A DNA stretch of 64,000 nt from Xestospongia bergquistia (taxonomy: Eukaryota; Porifera; Demospongiae; Haplosclerida; Petrosiidae): the NCBI GenBank assembly GCA_963965975.1, contig OZ014412.1, positions 3,474,501-3,538,500 on the forward strand, given 5' to 3'. The translations under genes and the position numbers were made by a program. The notes below the pieces were generated by a model that made no database searches, had not been told where the DNA came from, and was given only the letters and a program-made list of their open reading frames with translations. Shown here one piece after another: positions 39,586 to 50,676 of the stretch. How positions within the stretch are numbered: position 1 is the first letter of the stretch; the number at the start of each line of letters is the position of its first letter.

Positions 39586-41640
39586 CTATAGTGATATATG
39601 TGTGTATGTGTTTGTTCCATTCATTTTTTAAGTATTAATACATTGATAATGAAATTTTCACAGTTTCTTTTTCGTGTTAATTTAACTTATTATCATGATT
39701 TGACATCAATAATAATTAATGTGTCTATAGTATATAATGTTAGTTCATAAGAAAAATAATATCAATTAATTATATATAGATTAACATTAGTTGGTGAGAA
39801 AATATAAATTTAATATCACTTTGACATAATTGTTTAGTGTAGTCTAATGTAGTACAAAAGATATCTAATATATATTGGATAATTCACCCTCAGAAATGAA
39901 TACAAAGGTCATGTCTATACAACAGATAAGCTGTTAATATTTGATAATATTAAATTATTTCAATGTACCTTGTTATTATAATTTAAGATAAATAGTTAAT
40001 TTTTAGATTTAGACAAATGTTTCTGTGTGCTTGTTAAATGAATGTCAAAATATCAAAAAATTAAAGGATATAATATTATAGTTTATATCAAGTCTGGACA
40101 TATTGGTATTCTGATTAGAGAGGTATCCATAGTTTACACTATCCACGTAAACAGGTTTTACTGTGACACCATCACATGACCTCAGTCACATACTGAAACT
40201 TAATTGTAAACTATTGTCAAGTTTGTATTAACAAATATAAGGTATTAACAAATATAAGGTATTAACAAATATAAGAGTTACAGACACTAAGCAACTCTAC
40301 ATGTATAAATATATTGAAATTAAATCAACTGAAAACATTTACATGTTATGATATCCATTATACTGTCATAAGGTTGATAAATAATATTAGACTGGAGAAT
40401 TGATTTATGTTTTCCTAATAATATATTTCTACTGTCAGTTAAATGAACTATCTAAAATAATGGAAAATAGGAAAGTTTTGATATTGACTTTGGTCACACA
40501 TAACTATAAGTGATATCACCATACTAACATACCAATGTATCAGTGTATCAGTTTACCAATACATTATTATATTAATGTACCGATATATCAATGTACCAAT
40601 ATACTAATGTACTAATGTACCAATATATCAATACACCAATATATTAATATACCAATTTACTAATGTATCAATATTTAACATACTAATATACCAATGTATC
40701 AATATTTAACATACTAATATACCAATGTAAAAGTTGTTTAGTCTATACCATATACACAATACAGGAAGAAGTTATAGCTTTAATTGTCCAGACAAGAATG
40801 TCAAAATTATCACAACATGTCCATGCACATATAAGTGTTGATTAGTATTTGTCTCACCTCATATATGTAATTACAGGTATTAGGTTATGCTTCTAGAACA
40901 GTTGGTTCAGTATTACACCAGACATTACCACACTATACACCAGATGATCACCATTGTGGTGATACAATGGTGATCATCTGGTGGATAAAGGTGATACTGT
41001 CCCCAATAGAGAGAGGTCAGAAACTGGTTGGTAACTAGATAAACCAGTTTAGAAACTCCTGTATATACTACATTAAATGTATATACCCAATATAATGATT
41101 GATTTGTAATGGTTTGAACCATTCAAACCACCTCTAACTTCTGTATATACTACACTAAATGTATATACTCAATACAAATGATTGAGTGCATCATAAAACT
41201 CTTTAGCTTTTAATGTAAACCTTTTTTATTCCCCGTACATGTACTTTCCAAGGGATAATTACATTGTATGGTATTAAATAATTCATCCAGGAAAAAAGTG
41301 AAGAGCATGAAGAAGAAAGTGATAAAGACAAAGAAAGTGAAGGCACCATTGTAAGCACTAAATCTACACTAACATATTTGTAAATCTTCATTGTTCAATT
41401 GTAGAAAAGTAAAGGTAGAAAGCAGAAGTGGGAGGTCGCAAGTAAAGGTACCAAACAGAAGAGGATAGAACCTCAAGTAATAACCACATAAAATGTTGTA
41501 ATAACCACACTAAATGTGAATACTCAATATATATAATTAATTTTAAGTAGTTCAAAGTAGTCAAACTACTGTTGTAATAACCACAATAAATGTACATAAT
41601 CAACAAATAAGTCTGTCTGATAGCATTTACTACAATAGCA
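39586..41640. other. Intergenic with small repeats
   Basis: No gene seen. Contains three copies of a 17-base unit (40225-40275), a degenerate array of short units resembling TAATATACCAATGTA (40500-40735), a 19-base inverted repeat (40938-40983), and several copies of a block with CACTAAATGTATATACTCAA near 41050-41180 and 41480-41600. Related blocks recur at 42830-43200, so they flank the reverse gene at 41783 on both sides. Confidence 0.6.
40938..40983. repeat. Perfect 19-base inverted repeat, 8-base loop
   Basis: Arms 40938-40956 and 40965-40983 are exact reverse complements. The relatively GC-rich stem (CACCAGATGATCACCATTG) stands out from its surroundings. No transposon ends were recognised. 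Confidence 0.85.
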
Positions 41641-41659
41641 TACTGAGTCTATCAAACAA

Positions 41660-41830
41660 ATCAATTGTTTTAACAGAGAATAAATGGTTAATAAATCATC
41701 AATTGGAGAGTAGAGTCCTACAAAATCAATTTTTTTAACAGAGAATAAATGGTTAATAAATCCTCAATTGGAGAGTAGAGTCCTACAAAATCAATTTTTT
41801 TAACAAGGAATAAATGGTCAATAAATCATC
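41660..41830. repeat. 65-bp tandem repeat at the 3' end of the reverse gene
   Basis: About two and a half units with a 65-base period. The last codons and stop (41783) of the reverse-strand gene fall inside the final unit, so the array appears to have grown from the gene's own 3' end. Confidence 0.75.
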
Positions 41831-42624
41831 ACTACTTGAAGAGTCAATGTTGAGATTCACTGTCGATGTCACTTCAATCTTGTCAAGACGTTTTTTTGCT
41901 ATGCCAAAACTCCAAACAATTCCATTAGTTAAAACGAATGGTAGCATATCCAATCTTTGATGGTTGAGGTAAATTTGTACTTCTCTTAGAACTTGAGCAG
42001 TTTCTTCACTTTGAATTGTTAGACTGGTATATATAGTAGATCTTTTTGCTTCAATCAGTAGACAATTCTCTACTATCAAGCAGTCTTTGAAAACTGGGTG
42101 ACCTTCAATGGTTGGTTGAATTCGTATTTTATATTTGCCTCGGTCAGCTTCGTTAACAGTGCCAAACATTGCAATTAAAATCGTCAGTACTCGACAAATT
42201 GCACCTCCTTGTGTTAAGTTACTCACTACATCATTGACCAATTTTAACCTTGACTGTAACTTTTGTATCTCCTCAGAGGTATTAGTAGGTAAATTTTGTA
42301 ACATAGCATTGCTGCTTGGAGGCACATCACCATATAAAACATATTCACGTCATCCCACGTCATATTTGATGGTGATAGAAGTCTTTTCTTTAACTCAATT
42401 ACACTCATTAGATTATCAGCCCATCCAAACAAGCCTACTCCTTCACAAATTATTTCTCTATGTAACACACTGTAGTTTATAAAATCGGCTGGAACACAAG
42501 CTTTGGTTAGTTTTACAATGGCATCATCTTTTAGCTTATCTTCAATTTCAGGAATACAACCCAAAATATCATTCCATAAAAAGTCAACTTTTCGTTCTTC
42601 AGAAGAAGTACTTACAGAAGACAT
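41783..42624 (-). CDS. Unrelated intronless gene with one frameshift; PD-(D/E)XK-like region
   Basis: Two reverse-strand frames join into one gene of about 280 codons if a single base is missing near 42345: an N-terminal frame from ATG 42624 (MSSVSTSSEERKVDFLW start) and a C-terminal frame ending at TAA 41783. The second half contains a hydrophobic strand with IEAKRS and a later LPFVLTNGIVWSFG segment. This resembles the E-x-K core strands of PD-(D/E)XK restriction-like folds, but I cannot name a family. There are no introns or receptor motifs and less AT-biased codons than neighbours, with flanking repeats on both sides. Possible origin: a captured or mobile-element gene, or a retrocopy. The frameshift could be real decay or an assembly error. 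An upstream ATG at 42720 is possible, but the NRF1-like site lies between the two. Confidence 0.5.
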
Positions 42625-42665
42625 AATAACTACACACTTGGATTTCACAGCGGAGGATAGCCTAT

Positions 42666-42677
42666 TGCGCATGCGCA
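42666..42677. promoter_or_regulatory. Perfect NRF1-type palindrome
   Basis: TGCGCATGCGCA, the NRF1 consensus palindrome, lies about 42 bases upstream of the chosen ATG of the reverse gene. CpG-containing 12-mers like this are very unlikely by chance in such AT-rich sequence. It supports a TATA-less promoter here and the start at 42624. Confidence 0.6.
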
Positions 42678-42940
42678 TACAGATTAAGTTATCCAACACT
42701 TCATTAAATGTAAATTTCATTACTACTGAATGATATTAATGATTTGATTTATGTTTAAATTAATAAAATTAATATTATACTGTAATAATTGAACAAGCAC
42801 AATACTTAATATGTATAATTAATTTTAATCAGTTTGAACTGTTGTAATAACCACAATAAAACTACATAATCAAGATGAATGATTAATTTTAACAAGTTCG
42901 AAGAAGTCAAACTGCTTTGAACTGTGGTAATAACCACACT

Positions 42941-43110
42941 AAATGTATATACTTCTGTATATACATTTGATTTGTAATGTACATACCAGACGAACATCCT
43001 AGAACTACTATATATATATTACATTAAATGTATATACTTCTGTATATACATTTGATTTGTAATGTACATACCAGACGAACATCCTAGAACTACTATATTA
43101 TATATTACAT
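42941..43110. repeat. 85-bp tandem duplication
   Basis: Two adjacent copies with an 85-base period, containing ACTTCTGTATATACATTTGA and CAGACGAACATCCTAGAAC. They belong to the same repeat group that flanks the reverse gene at 41040-41600. Confidence 0.8.
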
Positions 43111-43200
43111 TAAATGTATATACTCAATACATATCATTGATTTGTAAGGGTTCAAACCAGTCGAACTGTCTCAAACTTCTGTAAAAAAACACATTAAATG

Positions 43201-43925
43201 TACATATTATATATACCACTAGGTATATCATATGTACATCCAATTACTGTACTACTACATACTGGAGAACACATCAACAATGTGTGTACATACAATGCAT
43301 GTAAAGTAGTTGTCATGCCACACCCCCATTAACCCAAACATTGGTCAAGTTATGACCTGACCTGCCTGATTATTTGCTCTGGCCCTGAATGGTTTGTTTA
43401 TGTCTATGGATTAAATTGTTTTTATAGATTTGTGGCTAACCAATATTCATAATGGTGCAATTTCTTTAAAGAAGACCTCCCAAGTTTTAAACAAATTAAT
43501 ATAAACAAACATTTAACACCTAATATTATGTGTTATTTGTAAATCAAAGTATTTTTAAGTCAGTAATACATTGTATAATGAGATCACTAACATAACATCT
43601 TATTTGTGTGATTACTATAGTTACTACATATAACATTTAATATAACATACTGCATTTTATCAATGTGATAGTTTGCAGAGAAACAACATGTTTATCTCAT
43701 AATAGATCTAACTAATGACCAATATTTATATATTATTGACTGATATACAGTAATCTTATTATTATTAGTTTTAGGATTGTCTCACAATTAATGTCCAAAT
43801 CAAGATAGCATTGAAGAGAACTATGAGGATATCAGTGGTGTGTTCCAACTCTGACACATTATTAATGATATTAAGGTCATCAGATATAAATGAACCCAAA
43901 CTTACTCAGTACAGTATACTTAATA
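43201..43925. pseudogene. Scraps of type C Cys-rich exon (-) and Death domain (+)
   Basis: 43201-43282 matches the middle of the C1 Cys-rich exon on the reverse strand. 43798-43925 matches the type A Death domain on the forward strand but lacks the WYETKRRPYTW segment by a 33-base deletion and has lost its stop context. Both are isolated. Confidence 0.65.
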
Positions 43926-43929
43926 CTTT

Positions 43930-45454
43930 ATTTTATGTGTGGTAGTATGTGTATTATTTATATGTCACACTTTATATTATATATAATTATATCATATTAT
44001 CAGTTTTAAATGGAAACAGTTAGTACTATGTTAAAAAGGAAACAGTTCTATTATACATATATTACCATGTATGATAATATAGCATTAGTGCAGGAAGAAG
44101 CACACCCCCTCCTTCATTTCCCCCTTGCATTAACTATAAAATCACATGGTCTACTAGTACCCTTCTAGTAATGGCCTGACCAATTAAAACTTGCTTACTC
44201 CAGGCCTAAATATAGTAGACAATTTGAACAGTTAACAGATACTCTCCCTCATCAAATCATAACTTGATGAGGGAGAGTATCTGTTAATAGGAGATGATAC
44301 AGTACTTACAATGTAATAACATATACTCAATATCCCTCCCTCATTTTTGTAATAATCATGTCCTTGTTCTTCTGAGTTAGATATATAATATATATAAGTC
44401 TTTTGAACTAGTTGGTTATGTAACTAGTTCATGGTCACTTAGTTGGTTTACATGACTAAAATACATTGAACAACAAATGTTGTTTTAATTATTAATTACT
44501 ATGGAATTGACAGTTAATTAGAGAACATGTACTACATATAGTATAATATGATGTTGACTAATAACAGCATGTGTGTGGGTGTTTATATATATAGTATTGA
44601 GTATGATTTTACTGATGACTTTATTATATAATTCCAAATAGAATGACAATAATGAACCACTTTGATTTCATAACCTCTATACTATATACCACATTATTAG
44701 TTATGTTAACATTCTCAAGTTTATTGATATCCTCAAAACTGAATACCACGAACTGGTAAAAACTGTTATAATAAAAGTAGTTGTTTTAACAATATCATGT
44801 ACAGTTTAGTTGTATACTTCCTTACAAAATACATTGAAGTGTAACCAATATATTGTTATAAAGGTTGTATGTACATAATGATATATTAAATGTAACAAAT
44901 TAAATATCATGTACAGTATTCATTACTATTGTAATAAATGTACTATGGAATTGACTAATCATATAGTTCGCTAATTGTTAGAACTATAATGTTAAGATTT
45001 TGGACCAGGACTGTTACAATAAAATTGATATATTAATCAACTAATCAATTTTACAGTGATATGCCTACATACAGAGTATCAGGACAAACAACCAGTATAT
45101 TAGTTGTGGTAGTAGAGTAGGAATGTCTTGTATATAAAGATTTCTTTTTTAAGGGAAAGTTGGTTACTGTACTACCCTGGTATGTCAATTGATCAATGAG
45201 TCTTATATACCAGCTGTATAATATATACGTGGCTAGCATGAATAATAATTATTTCTTTTGTACAAATAGGTTACTGTTTAAAATTAATTCATTGCTACCT
45301 TAATTATTATAGTACATTATTAACTGTTTTATTAAAGTTAATTATTAAATAGTTATTAAACAAAACTCAATGACTTTAATCTGACATTTGCTACTATCAT
45401 GATATGTTTATATACTTTAGGAAAATTCTAATATTAGTACAGTATTGTTATTGA
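43930..45454. other. Intergenic with fold-back type C tail scrap
   Basis: No gene. 44232-44287 is a 24-base inverted repeat built from the type C tail sequence, and the reverse-strand type C tail similarity continues to about 44320. Confidence 0.55.
44232..44287. repeat. Perfect 24-base inverted repeat made of type C tail DNA
   Basis: Arms 44232-44255 and 44264-44287 are exact reverse complements, loop 8 bases. Both arms equal the ACAGATACTGTCCCTCATCAA part of the type C last exon with a shared change (CTCTCC), so one arm was copied from the other. Confidence 0.85.
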
Positions 45455-47563
45455 TTAATATTTTATCACACCATATGCAGCACATGTGTTCATCTCTAGT
45501 TCAGTAGTAGGTAGTGTATTAGTGATTATATCAACATTCTCATATTGAGGTATATCTTGATGAAGGACAGTATCTGTTAGTGGATTAACAGGAGATGTTA
45601 CAGTACCTACAATGAATAATATCATTTACAGACTATTCACACTCTTAGTATTACCTTGTCTCATTGACTTAGTTCTTCTTATCCAACATATCACTATATA
45701 TACTAGTACAGTACATATTAGTATTAGAACTGACACACCCACTAGACTACCTATATTGATAATATAACAAGTAATACAGTTATATTATGACCATAAGTAA
45801 TTATTATTTTAATTTGTGTCTTTTTATATTTATTGACAGAAACTCATGAGATCTAGTTTATGTATATTGACTAGCAAGATTAATTATTAATGAAAATAAT
45901 ATCATTACCTCCTAATATACCAGCAGTTATTGTGAACTTTTCATTAAATTGTGCATCATCTATATAACATATATAGAAATATAATAATGATAACAAATGT
46001 ACTAATGATTACTTACTAGTCAAACAGTCACATGTTCCTGTAGTAACTGTAACCATGGAAACAGAACATGATTCAAAAGATATAGAAGTTGTTTCTATTG
46101 CAGTAATAGTGATATTAGTAGATGATATTGCCCAGTTATCTGATAATGTATCCTCCTCTTCAATATCATATACATACATATTATATATACCACTAGGTAG
46201 ATCATATGTACATCCAATTACTGTACTACTACATACTGGAGAACACATCAATGATATGTTACTACTGTAGGTAGAGGAAGTTAATGAAATAAGACAACCT
46301 TTAACAATAGCTCCTCTTATAAAACGACAACTGTAACATGTTCTACCAATATTACTTAGGTCATTATATAGAGTTGCTTCACTAACATCATATGTACCTA
46401 ATGAATGAACAATGAAACATAATACAAACATTGTTTATTGTGTTAGTATCATAACATCTTACTTAGTTTGAGTTGATCAGTTATATTAACAACTAGTCCA
46501 CTTGAGTAAAACAACCTTATTGTTGTCTTCCATTGTTTGTTCTCAGTTAAATTCAGATTTATCAAAACAGTTATTATATCTCCATCTGTTATTATTCTAT
46601 TATTATCAACTGATATAGTAATGTTAGAGTTTGTTGAAAACTGAAGTTCCAAGAAACTAATACATTCTAGAAAGAGCTATAAAATAATTGAAATATTGTC
46701 TATATACAAATTGTCTTACCACATTATATATTGTTATTTTTAAAGACCAATCACTTATTGATCTAGTGAGAGTTGTTGTCAAATTATACATACCTACAGA
46801 AAATTAATGATATTTCTTACATGTTTTTAATGTACTTAATAATGTCAGTATTTGACTTGCTACCTCTGGTACCAGTGTAGTACTTGTCTCTCCTTCTCCA
46901 GCTGAATTATTACCAGCTACACTAATTGTATAGTTACCAAATTGACTGGGACAATACTGCCATGTTGTAGAAGATGTAGTGTTCTGTGTAACTAGTTCTC
47001 CTCCATAAGTAACATTGATGATATAACCAGGTATGGATACCAGAGAGAAGGGAGGAGACCAAGAACAGTTAATATACTGACTTTGTATATGACATATCAA
47101 GTTTTTGACAGCAGATAGTTCACCTAATGAGAGGAGATATAATAACATATATCAGAGAGTGTGTTACCTTGTATTCTTAGAGTAGCATTATCAAAGTTAT
47201 TATAAAGATTGCCATCAACAAACCCTGAAGCAAGACATATTATTTCTGTATTGTTATATTGAGGATATCCAGGTATAGTCAGATTAGACTGTTGTGGTCC
47301 TGTTCCAATTGTAACAATACCAAGTTGTGTAATATTGTCATTATCAGAAGTTGTTCCATTAACAAGCCAACTAATAGTCACACCAGTATGATTCACTGAA
47401 CATTGGTAATGTGCTAGTTGATAGACTTCAATGTTAGGAGATGGTGTAAATATGAACTGAACAGCTACAACAAATACTGTCAAATAGTCTAATACTACTT
47501 GTTATATTACTTACCTTCGCATGAATATAATTGTATCCACAGCAGTACTATTAAAGTGAACAT
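45455..47563 (-). CDS. C1: short-tailed Ig-FN3 receptor with YENV tail, divergent partner of A3
   Basis: Predicted 538 aa in nine exons (reverse): 47563-47515, 47464-47168, 47123-46821, 46793-46720, 46676-46463, 46397-46017, 45959-45909, 45750-45655, 45606-45455. Signal peptide 1-16; Ig about 17-115; FN3 116-200; exon 3 then extends past the usual donor to a GTAAGA at 46820, adding about 15 residues while restoring phase. Beta-rich region 217-312; Cys-rich domain 313-439 (CYSC, KGC, CSPVC, IGC); TM about 459-480, then CWIRRTKS. The 50-residue tail has PQYENV (Y510; pYxN fits Grb2-type SH2 ligands) and AAYGVI (Y533). There is no Death domain. The Ig exon is almost the same as in A3. By analogy with paired immune receptors it may be the non-inhibitory partner; this is inference. 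Confidence 0.8.
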
Positions 47564-47841
47564 CTTCTTGTGAATAGTGTATTAATTAAAGCTATAGTTG
47601 AATAAACATTGCTATTGATTGAGAATAACTGTAAGTTCAATATAGGACCCCATGACCGGTCATTATGTTAATAATTCTTGGAAATGATAAACATTATAAC
47701 TGAAATATTAAATGAAATTGTAACTATAAATTCAGATATTTTATTTCTTTAAATAGAATATCTCTTTGAAAAGTACACTAGTTAGCCAAAATGGTAAATA
47801 ACTTTACAAAATTATTATGATTTTTTTTAGGTTTTAAAAAA
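47564..47841. promoter_or_regulatory. Shared divergent promoter interval of C1 and A3
   Basis: Only 278 bases separate the two start codons, so both promoters must overlap or use distant leaders. No clear TATA box. Parts (AAATGATAAACATT, and GGTAAATA before a TTTTTTTTAG tract) recur upstream of A2. The last element looks like a short intron in the 5' leader ending just before the A3 ATG. Confidence 0.5.
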
Positions 47842-50676
47842 ATGTTCATCCTGTCAGTATTGTCTGTTGTAGTAATCTTTTGTTCCAGTATTTCAGGTAT
47901 GATCTAATTTTCACTGTAAGAATATAATACAATAACTACTATTAAATATCATATCGTTATTTGTTCACAAAAATATAACTTTCATTTTTTGAAGCTAATG
48001 ATTTAAAAGAATGAATACTGTTCATCAGTTTATTATGTAAGTCTTTCTCTGCTGTGTAGCTGTTCAGTTCATATTTACTCGATCTCCTAACATTGATGTC
48101 CATCAACTAGCACATTACCAATGTTCAGTGAATCATACTGGTGTGACTATTAGTTGGCTTGTTAATGGAACAACTTCTGATAATGACAATATTACACAAC
48201 TTGGTATTGTTACAATTGGAACAGGACCACAACAGTCTAATCTGACTATACCTGGATATCCTCAATATAACAATACAGAAATAATATGTCTTGCTTCAGG
48301 ATTTGTTGATGGCAATCTTTATAATAACTTTGATAATTCTACTCTGAGAATACAAGGTAACACACTCTCTGATATATGTCATTATATCTCCTCTCATTAG
48401 GTGAACTAGCTGCTGTCAACAATTTAACATGTCATGTACAAAGTCAGTATATAAACTGTTCTTGGTCTCCACCCTTCTCTCTAGTATCCATACCTGGTTA
48501 TATCATCAATGTTACTTATGGAGGAGAACTAGTTACACAGAACACTACATCTTCTACAACATGGCAGTATTGTCCCAGTCAATTTGGTAACTATACAATT
48601 AGTGTATCTGGTAATAACTCAGCTGGAGAAGGAGAAATAAGTAATACATCAGTTGTAGTACCAGAAGGTAAGTGATGTAGTTATTATATTTTGTCAACTA
48701 CTTGATACTAATAGATATAATTACTAACTATGATGTGACTCTTAAAAGATTATTAAATGGCTCATACTTGGTCAATTATATTGTGGAGGTATGATAACTT
48801 CTCTTATATAAATATCATATACTTTTATATATACTTTATTTAGACTGTGTATTCACTACAGCCATCATTAGTATTTATCAATATAACTAATAGTACTGGA
48901 ACTTTATTTACTGTTGATGGAAGTGTACATGATTTTGTTGAAAATAATTTAATTGGAGATATAAGTATTGACATGACTGGTAGACAAAAATGGAGTAGTG
49001 TTTTGACTTTAAAATACAATTGTAGATCTCTTAATTCATCAGTTAAACTATTTTGTAAGTTTGTTTAAATCATATTAATTGTATTAATATTTTTATTAGC
49101 TATATTTGATGTACAAAATGGCAGTTTAACAGAGGAGTCTGGACAGGTTTGTTTTACTTGTTATTTTCTTGAGGGTAGTCAATCACAAGGATGTTATATT
49201 GAATATAACTCACTTATAACAGACTACTACAGTGGTAATATTACCATAGTGAGAACATCAGTAGATACCAGTACTGCTAGTAAATGTGTGACAGGAATAT
49301 ATACCAGTAACTATAATGTGACATTTTATGATATGGATTATAACAATGTACCATATACTACTGAGTATGCTGTAAAACTAACTAATCAAACTGTTAGTTG
49401 CTTCCATATTGCAATTCAAACTTCCTCCCCATCACATCCATCTTTTACAACTCAAAGTGTGTCATCATCATTTTCATCACCAACTAATAGTGAGTCACTA
49501 CTTTATTGTCACAATTACATATATTTTCTACAGCAGCAACTAGTTTCCTACCACTTAAAATTGGTATGTAGATCTATTTATGTAGAGACATTTTTATTTC
49601 ATTTAAAAATAGTTGCTGCTATGATTTTAGTACTAGCAGCTGTTATTGGTGTGATTATTATATTTATAATATGTTTGATATTGATTATATTCAAACACAT
49701 AAAAAAGACCCAAAATGGAAGAAGACAACAAGGTAGTTTCAAGACAATAGTTACAAAATGAACATATTTCAACATCACATATACAGAAAATATATATAAT
49801 GAAATGGGACCACAAGACATTGAACTCGAGGTTAATGAGGATGTAAGTTTTATATTATCATAATTATTATACAGAAGTTTCTGATTTAAATATAGTATTA
49901 CCATATTAATTACATTTTGACATATAGCAGATTTATAGTCCAAATGTTGAGTAAGATTAGTAATTGTAAATATCACATGTTATTTTTCAATTTAGATATT
50001 AACAACTCAACCTAACCAGAATAACTATACTGATATGACTACATTACCTAATGGTCCTATTGCTCCACCTACTTTCCTTTCTACAGTACCATATACTACA
50101 GTAGTGCCTAAGACATCAAAAATTGGAGCTTTGTATTTAGTAAATAGACCATCTAATGAGGAATATTCTAGACTTAATCATAATGTACATGCTAGTACCC
50201 AAATTTATGATCATACTCAACATCCTCATTCTCATATCTCAACACCTATTCCACCTATGTATTCTACACTACCTACTAATGGTAACATGACAAGTTATAT
50301 ATCATCACCTGACAGTCAGTACTCTACTTTGTCTAATAAAACAAGTGATAAATTAGCTATTAAGAAGACATCAGGTCAGTAAACATTACTATATAGTAGA
50401 TATTATATTATATTTATTATATTAGAGTTAACTCATAAAGATCTAGTTACTTATGTTGCTCCACATGTAACTACAAAACTACAAGAGATAGGTACTGCCC
50501 TAGCACTAACTCCACTTGAACTAGATGACATTGAACAGAATCATCAAGGTATCACTGGTGTGTTCCAACTCTGGTATGAGACTAAGAGATGTCCATATAC
50601 CTGGGACACATTGTTAATGATATTGAAATCACCAGCTGTAAATGAAGGTGAACTTGCTGATCAACTAACTCAGTGA
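47842..50676 (+). CDS. A3: Ig-FN3 receptor with ITIMs, YxxM motifs and Death domain
   Basis: Predicted 709 aa in 11 exons: 47842-47896, 48060-48356, 48401-48667, 48715-48788, 48844-49054, 49100-49489, 49534-49563, 49613-49732, 49787-49842, 49996-50374, 50426-50676. Signal peptide 1-18; Ig about 19-117 (QCSVNHTG, IICLASG); FN3 118-206; beta-rich 207-301; Cys-rich domain 302-400; stalk; TM about 442-468 then KHIKKTQNGRRQQ. Tail tyrosines: NIYNEM (Y485) and NNYTDM (Y511), both YxxM as in PI3K p85 ligands; VPYTTV (Y533) and SQYSTL (Y609), ITIM consensus; EEYSRL and PMYSTL, looser YxxL. Death domain 627-709 with LTPLELDDIE, VFQLWYE, YTWDTLLMIL. Exon 7 has a tandem CAGCAG acceptor that could drop one residue. 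AATAAA is about 100 bases after the stop. It is transcribed away from C1. Confidence 0.85.

Noticed and set aside
42244..42720. Intron between the two frames of the reverse gene
   Set aside because: No GT-AG pair of usable length lies at the junction near 42345, and the protein reads continuously with a one-base correction, so a frameshift is simpler.
49599..49976. Reverse frames opposite the A3 and A4 TM exons
   Set aside because: They are antisense shadows of hydrophobic codons; no splice sites or homology.
50107..50230. ITAM in the A3 tail (EEYSRL with IYDHT)
   Set aside because: The second tyrosine lacks L/I at +3 and the spacing is not that of YxxL-x(6-8)-YxxL.
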